Below, piece after piece: positions 24,586 through 32,871 of a stretch of DNA of 64,000 bases. This stretch comes from DASYXZ01 sp035946625. GTDB taxonomy: Bacteria > Acidobacteriota > Terriglobia > UBA7540. The notes beneath the pieces are model-generated. The model worked only from the letters and a program-made list of their open reading frames with translations, was not told the DNA's origin and searched no databases. The stretch covers positions 1 to 64,000 of the forward strand of contig DASYZE010000074.1 in assembly GCA_035946625.1 (NCBI GenBank). Direction: 5' to 3'. The position numbers and the translations under genes were made by a program. Numbering within the stretch: the first letter of the stretch is position 1; every line of letters begins with the position of its first letter.

Positions 24586-24975
24586 GTGAAGTCAAAATCC
24601 CTGACCATGAAAGCTCATCCAATTTCCCAAGAGCGCAAATCCGAAGGCCACGAGCGGTCTGGCGCGCCTGCTGTCGCTCGTTTTCCCAAAATGGAACCAG
24701 GCCCGCGGCCCACAAGATTGAACACCGTAAGCGAAGATGCGCTCCTTGATATGCGCGCCGGCGATCTGATTTTCCTCGATGAGTCCGCAGTCCTGCGGCC
24801 CATGGTGGAATCGGTTTTCTTCGCTGTCCTTTCATGCCCCTGCTGCGGCATCCTCGGCCTGATTATGTTGCCCCAATACCTTGGGAATCAGCCGGTCATC
24901 TGTGGGGCCGATGATTGCTCCTGCCGTTTTCGAATCCTGGAAAAGGCTCGTATCGAATTCTTGCCGGCAAGTTGA
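24586..24975 (+). CDS. Small cysteine-rich (Zn-ribbon-like) protein (129 aa)
   Basis: The GTG at 24586 has AAGGGG 8 bases upstream; the ATG at 24607 is an alternative. The first 45 residues are charged and disordered. The remainder reads VSEDALLDMRAGDLIFLDESAVLRP, then two cysteine pairs: CPCCGILGLIML (about residues 83-94) and CGADDCSCRFRI (about 105-116), with VVESVFF between. The CxCC...C...CSC arrangement with a following RFRI strand is that of a rubredoxin/zinc-ribbon knuckle. I recognise no family. A fourth GTYCC-N5-GGRAC-like dyad (24683-24697) lies inside its 5' part, so the first ~33 codons may contain regulatory DNA or the real start may be later. Confidence 0.6.
   Translation: MKSKSLTMKAHPISQERKSEGHERSGAPAVARFPKMEPGPRPTRLNTVSEDALLDMRAGDLIFLDESAVLRPMVESVFFAVLSCPCCGILGLIMLPQYLGNQPVICGADDCSCRFRILEKARIEFLPAS
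24683..24697. promoter_or_regulatory. Operator-like dyad (T)TCCC-N5-GGAAC (copy 4, inside the Zn-ribbon gene)
   Basis: TTCCCAAAATGGAAC is identical to copy 3 except for the first base. It falls within the putative coding region, which weakens either the start choice or the operator reading. Confidence 0.35.
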
Positions 24976-25100
24976 TCCAGAATTTCGGTCACTGCCTCAC
25001 AGGATTGAAGCCACCCGTGATTCGGGATATGATGGCCGTCTCGAATTCAGCCCCGTCTCATCAGATGGGCTTGGCGAGTGTCTGTGCGGAGGCTTCTTTC

Positions 25101-25982
25101 ATGTCCAGAACGGTTCGCTGCGGCCTGATTCAAACCAAGTGCGATCTCTCGCCCGAAGGCCATACGCTCGCAGCCATCAAAAAAGCGATGCTGGCCAAGA
25201 ATTTGCGGTTGATCGAGGAAGCGGGCCGAAAGCGAGTCCGGATTCTCTGCCTGCAAGAACTGTTCTACGGCCCTTATTTTTGCGCCGAACAAAACGCCCG
25301 CTGGTACGATCTGACCGAACGCGTGCCCGACGGACCCACCACCCAGCGCATGATGAAACTCGCAAAAAAGCACAGGATGGTGATGATCGCCCCCGTCTAC
25401 GAAGAAGAGATTCCCGGCTACTATTTCAACACCGCCGCCGTGATTGACGCCGACGGGCGTTACCTGGGCAAATACCGCAAGCACCATATTCCCCATTGCC
25501 ACCCCGGTTTTTGGGAGAAGTTTTACTTCACCCCGGGAAATTTGGGCTATCCCGTTTTTGAAACCCAATACGCTAAAATCGGCGTTTACATTTGTTACGA
25601 CCGCCACTTTCCCGAAGGGGCGCGGGTTTTGGGATTGAAAGGCGCCGAGATTGTGTTCAACCCTTCGGCTACGGTGGCCGGACTCTCCGAATACTTATGG
25701 GAGTTGGAACAGCCCGCCCACGCCGTGGCCAACGGCTACTTTGTGGGCGCGGTGAATCGATTGGGGCGCGAGAAGCCATGGAACATCGGCGAATTCTACG
25801 GGAAGAGTTATTTCTGCAACCCGCGCGGAAAAATCGTGGCTCAAGCGAGCCGCGACCAAGACGAACTGCTGGTCGCCGATCTCGATCTGGAAATGATCCG
25901 CCAGGTGCGGTCCACCTGGCAGTTTTACCGCGATCGCCGCCCGGAAACGTATGCGGAGTTGACGGATGCTTCGAAGGGTTGA
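25101..25982 (+). CDS. Beta-ureidopropionase / N-carbamoyl-beta-alanine amidase (nitrilase superfamily)
   Basis: The third enzyme of reductive pyrimidine degradation: N-carbamoyl-beta-alanine to beta-alanine, CO2 and ammonia. The chosen ATG (25101) has GCGGAGG upstream and starts MSRTVRCGLIQTK, the usual first strand of CN-hydrolases. The catalytic triad is visible: E53 (CLQELF), K127 (KYRKHHIP) and C165 (VYICYDRHFPEG). At 293 residues it has the common length. KYRKHHIPHC and ICYDRHFPEG resemble N-carbamoylputrescine amidase as well as beta-ureidopropionase, but the flanking aminotransferase, NCS1 permease, preAT and hydantoinase genes favour the pyrimidine assignment. It is the first gene of a plus-strand run to 30449. 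Confidence 0.85.
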   Translation: MSRTVRCGLIQTKCDLSPEGHTLAAIKKAMLAKNLRLIEEAGRKRVRILCLQELFYGPYFCAEQNARWYDLTERVPDGPTTQRMMKLAKKHRMVMIAPVYEEEIPGYYFNTAAVIDADGRYLGKYRKHHIPHCHPGFWEKFYFTPGNLGYPVFETQYAKIGVYICYDRHFPEGARVLGLKGAEIVFNPSATVAGLSEYLWELEQPAHAVANGYFVGAVNRLGREKPWNIGEFYGKSYFCNPRGKIVAQASRDQDELLVADLDLEMIRQVRSTWQFYRDRRPETYAELTDASKG

Positions 25983-26044
25983 TAGGAAGGCGCGACTCAT
26001 CTTCACCGCGTCGATCTTCAAAACCGAAATCAGGAGTCCTCATC

Positions 26045-27370
26045 ATGGCTGAGCCGAGGGACAAAGCAGAAACCGCACTGGCGCGGCAGGAAGTTTTGCG
26101 CAAACACAAGGAATACATTTTCCCTTGCGTCACCAACTATTACGCCGAGCCGCTGGTGGCCGATCACGCCCTGGGTCAACACGTGTGGGACATCGAAGGC
26201 AATCGCTATCTGGATTTCTTCGGCGGTATACTCACCATCAGCGTCGGTCACTGCAATCCCAAGGTCACCGGTAAAATCAAGGCACAAGTGGACCGCCTGC
26301 AACACACTTCTACCGTTTATCCCAATGAGCAAATCGTCGCCCTGGCGGAAAAGCTGGCGCAGATCACTCCGGGCCGCCTCCAGAAAAGCTTCTTCTGCAA
26401 CAGCGGCACCGAAGCGGACGAGACCGCCGTGATGCTGGCGCGCATGTCCACCGGGCATTTTGACGTGGTGGCCCTCCGCCACGGTTACAGCGGCCATTCT
26501 TTGCTGGCCAAATCCCTCACCGCCCACGCGCCCTATCGGCGCGCCGGCATCGTGAGCGTCGGCATTTCGCACGCCGTGAATCCGTATTGCTACCGGTGCC
26601 CGCTGCACCTCACCTACCCCGATTGCGGAGTGGCGTGCGCCTACGACGTGGAGGAAACGATCCGCACCACCACTTCGGGCAGCATCGCAGCTTTTCTGGC
26701 TGAAACAATCCAGGGGGTGGGCGGCGTCATCGTCCCGCCCAAGGAATATTTCAAGATCGTATTCACCATTGTTAAAAAGTACGGCGGCTTGTTCATTGCC
26801 GACGAAGTGCAAACCGGGTTCGGTCGCACCGGAAAAACCTGGTTCGGCATCGAGCACTGGGAAGTCGAACCGGATATGCTCACCGGCGCCAAAGGCATGG
26901 CCAACGGCACGCCGGTGGGCTTGTGCATCGCCACCCCCGAAGTGGCCGATGGCTTCAAAGGCATGACCATCTCGACTTTTGGCGGCAATCCGGTAACCTC
27001 GGTGGCGGCCAGGGCAACCATCGAGGTTATTGAGGAAGATAAGCTGCTGGATAACGCCGACCGTGTCGGCACTTATTTTCGCGGCAAGCTGGAACAATTG
27101 CGGGAGAAATATTCGCTGATTGGCGACGTTCGCGGCATGGGCCTGATGCAGGCGCTGGAGCTTGTGAAAGATCGCAAAACCAAAGAACCGGCCCCGGAAG
27201 CGACCACGAAACTGATGGAGCGTTGCCGCGCCCACGGCCTCTTGATCGGCAAGGGAGGCCTTTTCGGCAACGTGATCCGACTTTCGCCCCCGCTCAATAT
27301 CGCTGAGAGTGATGTGGACGAGGCGGTGGGCGTGCTGGATAAATCATTCGGGGAAGTTGCCGCAAAGTAG
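26045..27370 (+). CDS. Class III PLP aminotransferase, probable beta-alanine (omega-amino acid) transaminase
   Basis: A 441-residue fold-type I enzyme; the start has AGGAG upstream. The PLP-binding lysine is K283 in TGAKGMANG, and D253 in FIADEVQTGFGRTG contacts the pyridine nitrogen. CNSGTEADETAVMLAR supplies phosphate contacts. The sequence is closest in style to alanine-glyoxylate aminotransferase 2 or beta-alanine:pyruvate transaminases (HGYSGHSLLAKSLTAHAPYRR, GGVIVPPKEYF). In this cluster it would convert beta-alanine (or 3-aminoisobutyrate from thymine) to malonate semialdehyde, with pyruvate or glyoxylate as acceptor. Start 63 bases after the amidase stop; the aldehyde dehydrogenase follows within 91 bases. 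Confidence 0.85.
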   Translation: MAEPRDKAETALARQEVLRKHKEYIFPCVTNYYAEPLVADHALGQHVWDIEGNRYLDFFGGILTISVGHCNPKVTGKIKAQVDRLQHTSTVYPNEQIVALAEKLAQITPGRLQKSFFCNSGTEADETAVMLARMSTGHFDVVALRHGYSGHSLLAKSLTAHAPYRRAGIVSVGISHAVNPYCYRCPLHLTYPDCGVACAYDVEETIRTTTSGSIAAFLAETIQGVGGVIVPPKEYFKIVFTIVKKYGGLFIADEVQTGFGRTGKTWFGIEHWEVEPDMLTGAKGMANGTPVGLCIATPEVADGFKGMTISTFGGNPVTSVAARATIEVIEEDKLLDNADRVGTYFRGKLEQLREKYSLIGDVRGMGLMQALELVKDRKTKEPAPEATTKLMERCRAHGLLIGKGGLFGNVIRLSPPLNIAESDVDEAVGVLDKSFGEVAAK

Positions 27371-27461
27371 TCAGTACATCAGTATTTCAGTACGTCGGTA
27401 ACCCGGGCGTGAAATTGGGGCGACCGACATACTGACCCACGCACGGACTCGGAGGAGAATC

Positions 27462-28961
27462 ATGGCCACTACTACTCACGTGGGCGAACAAACTATTTGC
27501 CCGAATTACGTCAACGGGAAGTGGTCGCAGTCGCGCTCAGGTCTCACCGCCGAGCGGCGTAATCCCGCCCGTCACACCGACCTGATTGGACATGCGCCGT
27601 TGAGCTCGCGCCGGGAGATGGCGGAGGCGATAGAAGCTGCCGAGCGCGCCCGGGAGGCGTGGCGCGACACACCAGCTCCAGCGAGGGGCAAAATCGTCAT
27701 GCGCGCGGCTCGGTTGCTGGAAGAACAAAAGGACGACGTAGCGGCTCTGTTGACGCGCGAGGAAGGCAAAACCATTGCCGAATCACTGGGCGAAATTCTG
27801 CGCTCCATCAACATCATGGAATTCACCGCAGGCGAGGCGCGCCGCCTGACGGGCGAGACGTTGCCCTCCGAGTTGCCACGGAATTTTGCTTATACCCTGC
27901 GCCAGCCGCTGGGCGTGGTGGGGTTGATCACCCCGTGGAACTTTCCGGTGGCCATCCCGGTCTGGAAAATTTCACCCGCCTTGGTTTGCGGAAATACCGT
28001 GGTGTGGAAACCAGCCGGGCTTACACCCTTCACCTCACGCCGCATCGCGGAACTTTTTGCCGCGGCGGGGTTGCCCGCCGGCGTTTTGAATATGGTGCAT
28101 GGCCGGGGCAGCGAGGTGGGCGAAGAGTTGACAGAGCACCCCGCCGTGCGCGCCATCTCGTTCACCGGGTCGTGCGAGGTGGGTGGCGGCATTTACGCCA
28201 AAGCCGCCCGGCAAATGAAAAAAGTGCAGTGCGAGATGGGGGGGAAAAATCCGGTGGTGGTTCTTGCCGACGCTGACCTTGAATTGGCGGCCGATAATAC
28301 CGTGCCCGGCGCATTCGGCTCCACCGGCCAGCGCTGTACCGCCACCAGCCGCGTGGTTGTGGAGGACGCCGTCGCCGACCGGTTTGTGGACATGCTCGTC
28401 GAGCGCACCGGCAAGCTTAGAGTGGGGAACGGGGCGGAGGCGGGAATCAGCGTGGGGCCGTCGGTGGACGAAGCCCAATACAAAAAAGTCCTCGAATATA
28501 TCGAACTGGGCAAGAGCGAGGCGGCGGTCGTCTGTGGCGGCGGACCCCCGCAAGGCAGTGACCCGGACGGCTATTTCATTGCGCCCACCATCTTTGACCA
28601 CGTCGCACCCACGGCGCGCATCGCCCAGGAAGAAATCTTCGGGCCGGTGCTGGCGGTGATCCGGGTCAAGGACTTTGAAGAGGCGATCGCGGCGGCCAAC
28701 CACGTCCCCTTTGGATTGACCGCCTCGATATTTACCACGGATTCGAACCGCGTCTTCCAGGCCGTGGAGCGCCTCGAATGCGGTATGGTCCACGTGAATT
28801 CGCCCACGGTTGGCGGCGAAGCCCACGTGCCTTTTGGCGGCACCAAGGCCACCGGAATCGGCGAACGCGAAACCGGATCCACTGCCATCGATTTCTATTC
28901 CGAGATGAAAGTGGTGTATGTGGATTACACAGGTCGGAAACGTGAGGGCAAGCTTTACTGA
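27462..28961 (+). CDS. NAD(P)-dependent aldehyde dehydrogenase, likely acting on a semialdehyde
   Basis: A 499-residue enzyme; GGAGGAGAATC precedes the ATG. Catalytic cysteine C292 (GQRCTATSR) and glutamate E258 (CEMGGKNPVVV) are present, as are the cofactor-binding PWNFPVAIPVWK and FTGSCEVGG (the GxxxxG loop). The sequence is of the alpha-ketoglutarate-semialdehyde dehydrogenase subgroup, not of the CoA-acylating methylmalonate-semialdehyde group. By context it probably oxidises malonate semialdehyde (or methylmalonate semialdehyde) produced by the upstream transaminase; without CoA acylation the product would be malonate. Substrate assignment is inferred. Confidence 0.83.
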   Translation: MATTTHVGEQTICPNYVNGKWSQSRSGLTAERRNPARHTDLIGHAPLSSRREMAEAIEAAERAREAWRDTPAPARGKIVMRAARLLEEQKDDVAALLTREEGKTIAESLGEILRSINIMEFTAGEARRLTGETLPSELPRNFAYTLRQPLGVVGLITPWNFPVAIPVWKISPALVCGNTVVWKPAGLTPFTSRRIAELFAAAGLPAGVLNMVHGRGSEVGEELTEHPAVRAISFTGSCEVGGGIYAKAARQMKKVQCEMGGKNPVVVLADADLELAADNTVPGAFGSTGQRCTATSRVVVEDAVADRFVDMLVERTGKLRVGNGAEAGISVGPSVDEAQYKKVLEYIELGKSEAAVVCGGGPPQGSDPDGYFIAPTIFDHVAPTARIAQEEIFGPVLAVIRVKDFEEAIAAANHVPFGLTASIFTTDSNRVFQAVERLECGMVHVNSPTVGGEAHVPFGGTKATGIGERETGSTAIDFYSEMKVVYVDYTGRKREGKLY

Positions 28962-29000
28962 TTCTGGATATTGAGTTATCGCGGCGAATGCTCTTCATCA

Positions 29001-30449
29001 ATGATGAGGAGTGGCCCACCGATTACGGACCGCAATTTGAACGCACTCCAAAATCCAAAATCGCAAATCCAACCTCAGACCAGTTGGCTCTGGAACCAAG
29101 ATCTTGCCGCCGTTCCGCCCGAAAGCCGCGGGTGGAGCACTTATAATTACACCGCGCTCTGGGTGGCGATGAGCGTCAACATTCCCACCTACATGCTGGC
29201 CAGCGGCATGATTGCCGGCGGCATGAATTGGAAACAGGCCATCTTCACCGTTTTCCTAGGCAACGTCCTGGTGCTCATTCCCATGTTGCTCAACGCCCAC
29301 GCCGGCGCCAAGTACGGCATTCCCTTTCCGGTTTTTGCGCGCTCGGCCTTCGGAGTGCTTGGCTCGAACGTCGCCGCCATTCTGCGCGCATTGGTGGCTT
29401 GCGGCTGGTTCGGGATTCAGACGTGGATTGGCGGCGAGGCCATCAACGCCATGGTGGTGGCGCTCGCGCCCGGTTGGAAGAATTATGAAATCGGCGTGCC
29501 GATATGTTTCGGCTTCTTCTGGCTTTTGAACGTGGCAGTCATCCTGCGCGGAATCAAAACCATTCGATTCCTGCAAGGCATCAGTGCGCCGTTTCTGCTG
29601 GTGATTGGACTCGCCTTGCTGCTTTGGGCGCGCGCCCACGCAGGCGGATTTGGGCCCATGCTTTCCACACCCTCCAAATTTCAGACCTTCCGCGAGTTCT
29701 TCCGATTTTTCATTCCATCACTTACCGGAGTGGTTGGCTTCTGGGCCACAGTGGCGTTGAATATTCCCGACTTCACGCGATACGCCGAAAGCCAGCGAGC
29801 CCAGATAATGGGCCAAGCGCTCGGCCTTCCCACCACCATGACTTTCTATTCATTTGTGGGAGTAGCCGTGACATCCGCCACCGCCATCATGTATGGCCAA
29901 GCCATTTGGGATCCGGTGGTCGTCCTGAGCAAATTGGGAAATCCTCTGGCGGTCGTCATCGCGATGATTGCGCTCTTGATGGCTACTCTCAACGTGAACG
30001 TGGCCGCCAATGTCGTCTCCCCAGCCAACGACTTCTCCAATCTCTACCCGCGACGCATTAGTTTTAAAATCGGCGGGCTCATCACCTGCTTTCTTGGATT
30101 GCTGATGCAACCCTGGAAGCTCTTGGCCAATTACGGCAATTATATTTTCGGATGGCTGGTCGGCTATTCCGGTTTGCTGGGCCCAATTGCAGGAGTGCTG
30201 ATTGCGGATTATTTTGTAGTGCGCAAGAAGGTCCTGATCGTCGATGACCTCTACCGGCGCGGCGGGGCATATGAATTCAGCAGCGGATTCAACTGGCGAG
30301 CGATCGCGGCGCTGGCTATGGGAATCGCCGTTGCACTCGTCGGCCTGATCATTCCCCAACTGCGATTGCTTTACGATTACGCCTGGTTCGTCGGGTTCGG
30401 CGTCTCGTTCCTAATGCACGTCGCGCTCGCTGTGAGGCCTTCACAATAG
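29001..30449 (+). CDS. NCS1-family nucleobase/hydantoin permease
   Basis: A 482-residue protein with about 12 TM helices. The opening QTSWLWNQDLAAVPPESRGWSTYNYTALWVAMSVN is the characteristic NCS1 start (NxDLAPVPxxxRTWSxxxxxxLW), and VACGWFGIQTWIGGEAI and GFWATVALNIPDFTRYAESQ carry substrate- and cation-binding residues. NCS1 transporters import uracil, allantoin, hydantoins or cytosine by proton or sodium symport. Placed after the pyrimidine catabolic enzymes it is most likely the uracil/thymine importer. The ATG at 29001 (or 29004) is used; the TTG at 28971 would extend the N-terminus without gain. No strong ribosome site is visible. Confidence 0.85.
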   Translation: MMRSGPPITDRNLNALQNPKSQIQPQTSWLWNQDLAAVPPESRGWSTYNYTALWVAMSVNIPTYMLASGMIAGGMNWKQAIFTVFLGNVLVLIPMLLNAHAGAKYGIPFPVFARSAFGVLGSNVAAILRALVACGWFGIQTWIGGEAINAMVVALAPGWKNYEIGVPICFGFFWLLNVAVILRGIKTIRFLQGISAPFLLVIGLALLLWARAHAGGFGPMLSTPSKFQTFREFFRFFIPSLTGVVGFWATVALNIPDFTRYAESQRAQIMGQALGLPTTMTFYSFVGVAVTSATAIMYGQAIWDPVVVLSKLGNPLAVVIAMIALLMATLNVNVAANVVSPANDFSNLYPRRISFKIGGLITCFLGLLMQPWKLLANYGNYIFGWLVGYSGLLGPIAGVLIADYFVVRKKVLIVDDLYRRGGAYEFSSGFNWRAIAALAMGIAVALVGLIIPQLRLLYDYAWFVGFGVSFLMHVALAVRPSQ

Positions 30450-30860
30450 ACCGCCCACTAGCGTGAGCATCCCCCGGTCGAGACGGGAGACACCACAGAC
30501 ACCAGCGATACGAAGACACCGGAAACAAGGACACGCAGGATACAGTTATTCCTTACTTCTGGCCTCCCCACTCCCCAAAATACAGGTGATTTCGAATTAG
30601 CCCTCGAGGTCCCTGCGAGGAATCGCCGTGAGTATGACAATTCGGGCAATTTCTCGGCAACCTCGGATATAATTAGGTGATTTTATTGCGGCAAGTAGCG
30701 CGACTTGGCTGAATCTACGACCTGGATTTCGCACGCACGATGCTTCACAATTTGGGCCATCACAGTGATGGCCGCCCTTTGTATCGGCGCACACGCTGCG
30801 AAGACGGGGTCAGTGAGAGCGCTCCGCTGACCCTGCAACAATTTTTTGAGAGGGAATTTG
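30450..30860. other. 411-base gap between the permease gene and the next gene
   Basis: No gene recognised. Three degenerate AGACACC units lie at about 30488-30525. A perfect TATAAT (30668-30673) is present without a matching -35. Base composition shifts toward AT through this gap and into the next gene. Confidence 0.5.
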
Positions 30861-31430
30861 ATGGAAAAGACAAAAGCGCATCAAAAACGAGTAAAGCTAA
30901 GGAAGCAATTCTGGCCGGGTGCCGATGCGTGGACCGGTTCGGACGAACGCGGCTGGTTTTTCGCGCCACGCACTCTGCCACTTGTGCTCGGGTTGATCGC
31001 GTCCAAGGATTTGAGCGGCAGATGCGATCCAACCCGAGTGTACCTCGAACTCTGGTCGCGTCACTTTAGTGGTGGGATCATCGAAATGAAACACGAAGGG
31101 GATCACGCCTATGCCGCCGGTTATGTCGGCAATCGCGGTGTTCGCACGTGGCAAGAGCGCATGAAGATCCTGGAGAAGAACGGATTCATCAAAGTCCAGC
31201 AAATCGGCAATCAGCAGTACGCATATGTGCTGTTAGTGCATCCAACAACTGCCATCAATCAGTTGCGAAATGCAGGGAAGGTGCCGGACATATGGTGGCA
31301 AACATACTGTGCTCGTCAGATCGAAACCAAAGAGCCAACTTACAAGCAGCGAATGAAGGCCAAGGCGGAAGCGAAGGTCGTCACCACGGGTTCTTCTACT
31401 GCGCAGTCGAAGAAGTCAAGCATCGCGTGA
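30861..31430 (+). CDS. Putative winged-helix-like protein of unknown function, likely inserted (189 aa)
   Basis: The ATG at 30861 is preceded by GAGAGGGA. The protein begins with a charged stretch (KTKAHQKRVKLRKQF), followed by GWFFAPRTLPLVLGLIASKDLSGRCDPTRVYLELWSRHFSGGII and then RTWQERMKILEKNGFIKVQQIGNQQYAYVLLVHP, a typical winged-helix end (recognition helix followed by a two-strand wing). The C-terminus is Lys/Ala rich. No named family is recognised. It interrupts the pyrimidine locus between the permease and the convergent preA gene and is less GC-rich than its neighbours, consistent with horizontal acquisition. Related proteins are often annotated as hypothetical proteins in mobile contexts; a replication or regulatory DNA-binding role is only a guess. 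Confidence 0.6.
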   Translation: MEKTKAHQKRVKLRKQFWPGADAWTGSDERGWFFAPRTLPLVLGLIASKDLSGRCDPTRVYLELWSRHFSGGIIEMKHEGDHAYAAGYVGNRGVRTWQERMKILEKNGFIKVQQIGNQQYAYVLLVHPTTAINQLRNAGKVPDIWWQTYCARQIETKEPTYKQRMKAKAEAKVVTTGSSTAQSKKSSIA

Positions 31431-31436
31431 CGCGCA

Positions 31437-32771
31437 TCAGGCGTTCCCCCAAAGCGATGGAGTGGAGGCCGTGCCTTCTGCGTGCCGCTGCTGTCTCGTG
31501 CGATCATTCCAGGACATGATGGGATTTCCCGTCTCCACTTCTTTCATGGTAATGCAACCGTGCACCGGGCAAACGAGGGCGCAAAGATTGCAGCCCACAC
31601 ATTCATCCTCAATGATGCGCGGGATGCGATCCTTGTTTCCATCAGTTTTTCCAAACATCCCCAGCTGCACCGCCGGAGAGCTGGCCGGAAATTCTTCAAT
31701 GCACTGGTGGGCGCCATCCTCGCAAGCTACATAGCAAAGGTGGCAGCCGATGCAAAGATCCGCCTTGATGTCCGCGATGATTTTGTAATTCAGATCGAGG
31801 TCGCCCCAGTCCGCAACATTGTTGACGGCACGTCCGCGCAAATTGTCGAGACCGGGGAATCCTTTCGAGTCGAGATAATCATTTAATCCGTCCAGCAAAT
31901 CTTCCACGATTCGGAAGCCGTAGTGCATTACGGCCGTGCAGACCTGCAACGAACTGGCGCCCAGCGCTATAAATTCAGCGGCATCGGGCCAGGTGGAAAT
32001 CCCGCCAATGCCGCTGATGGGAATCTTCACGCGCTTGGCGCATGCGGAAACCATGTGCAGGGCGACCGGCTTCACCCCCGGGCCGCAGTATCCGCCATGG
32101 GACGACTTGCCGCGCACGGTGGGGCGCGGCGCGAAAGTATCCAGGTCAACCCCCATCAGGCTGTTGATGGTGTTGATCAGGGAAATGCCGTCGGCGCCGC
32201 CTTTTTCCGCCGCCACCGCGATCTTGGTGATGTCGGAAATATTCGGGGTCAGCTTGGCGATCACCGGCGTGCGCGCCACTTCCTTCACCCATTCGGTGAT
32301 CATGGTGGTGTACTCGGGCACTTGACCCACTGCCGCGCCCATGCCGCGCTCGCTCATTCCGTGCGGGCAGCCGAAATTCAATTCCAAACCATCGCACCCG
32401 GAATCCTCGGTGCGCTTCACCATTTCGTGCCAGGCTTCGCGCCGCGATTCCACCATCAGTGAAACGATCACGGCATGGTGCGGGTAGCGCTTCTTGACTT
32501 CGGCAATCTCGCGCAGGTTTTCTTCAATGGGCCGGTCGCTAATCAACTCAATATTGTTGAAGCCCATCAGTTTTTGCGAGCCCAGGTCAATGCCGCCATA
32601 GCGCGAAGTCGTATTGATAATGGGCTCGCCCACCGTCTTCCACACCGCGCCGCCCCATCCAGCGTCGAATGCGCGCATCACCTGCCCGGCCGTGTTGGTC
32701 GGCGGCCCCGACGCCAGCCAGAATGGATTGGGACTTTTTATGCCCGCGAAGTTGGTGTTAAGGTTTGCCAT
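31437..32771 (-). CDS. preA: NAD-dependent dihydropyrimidine dehydrogenase, catalytic subunit
   Basis: The flavin- and Fe-S-containing subunit that reduces uracil or thymine to the dihydro-pyrimidine. Start: the ATG at 32771 with GGGAG upstream (a longer frame starts within the adjacent palindrome). The FMN-binding barrel (about residues 5-340) contains NPFWLASGPPTN, NFGCPHGMSERGMGAAVGQ with the catalytic cysteine loop, and SGIGGISTWPDAAEFIALGAS phosphate-binding strands. The C-terminal part holds two 4Fe-4S clusters: CIGCHLCYVAC (about 350) and CVGCNLCALVCPVHGC (about 395). The size (444 aa) is normal for PreA. It is transcribed with preT, which ends 85 bases upstream of its start. Confidence 0.92.
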   Translation of the reverse strand: MANLNTNFAGIKSPNPFWLASGPPTNTAGQVMRAFDAGWGGAVWKTVGEPIINTTSRYGGIDLGSQKLMGFNNIELISDRPIEENLREIAEVKKRYPHHAVIVSLMVESRREAWHEMVKRTEDSGCDGLELNFGCPHGMSERGMGAAVGQVPEYTTMITEWVKEVARTPVIAKLTPNISDITKIAVAAEKGGADGISLINTINSLMGVDLDTFAPRPTVRGKSSHGGYCGPGVKPVALHMVSACAKRVKIPISGIGGISTWPDAAEFIALGASSLQVCTAVMHYGFRIVEDLLDGLNDYLDSKGFPGLDNLRGRAVNNVADWGDLDLNYKIIADIKADLCIGCHLCYVACEDGAHQCIEEFPASSPAVQLGMFGKTDGNKDRIPRIIEDECVGCNLCALVCPVHGCITMKEVETGNPIMSWNDRTRQQRHAEGTASTPSLWGNA

Positions 32772-32789
32772 GGAATTCTCCCGCAAAAA

Positions 32790-32871
32790 GTAGGTGGTAG
32801 GTAGCATGTGGTAGGTGGGGGTTGCTGAATATCGGTTTCTCCCTACCTACTACATGCTACCTACCACCTAC
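32790..32871. repeat. 31-base near-perfect inverted repeat in the preT-preA gap
   Basis: The left arm (32790-32820, begins GTAGGTGGTAGG) and right arm (32841-32871, begins CCCTACCTAC) are complementary at 29 of 31 positions around a 20-base loop. The right arm contains the preT stop codon and its last four codons (VGGR). It would form a strong hairpin between the two coupled genes. Confidence 0.8.

Noticed and set aside
24586..24975. The Zn-ribbon-like gene as rubredoxin
   Set aside because: The cysteine spacing does not match CxxCG...CxxCG of rubredoxins, and the length differs.
32790..32871. The preT-preA hairpin as an intrinsic terminator
   Set aside because: No U-tract follows it and terminating there would separate two subunits of one enzyme; a repeat element is the better reading.
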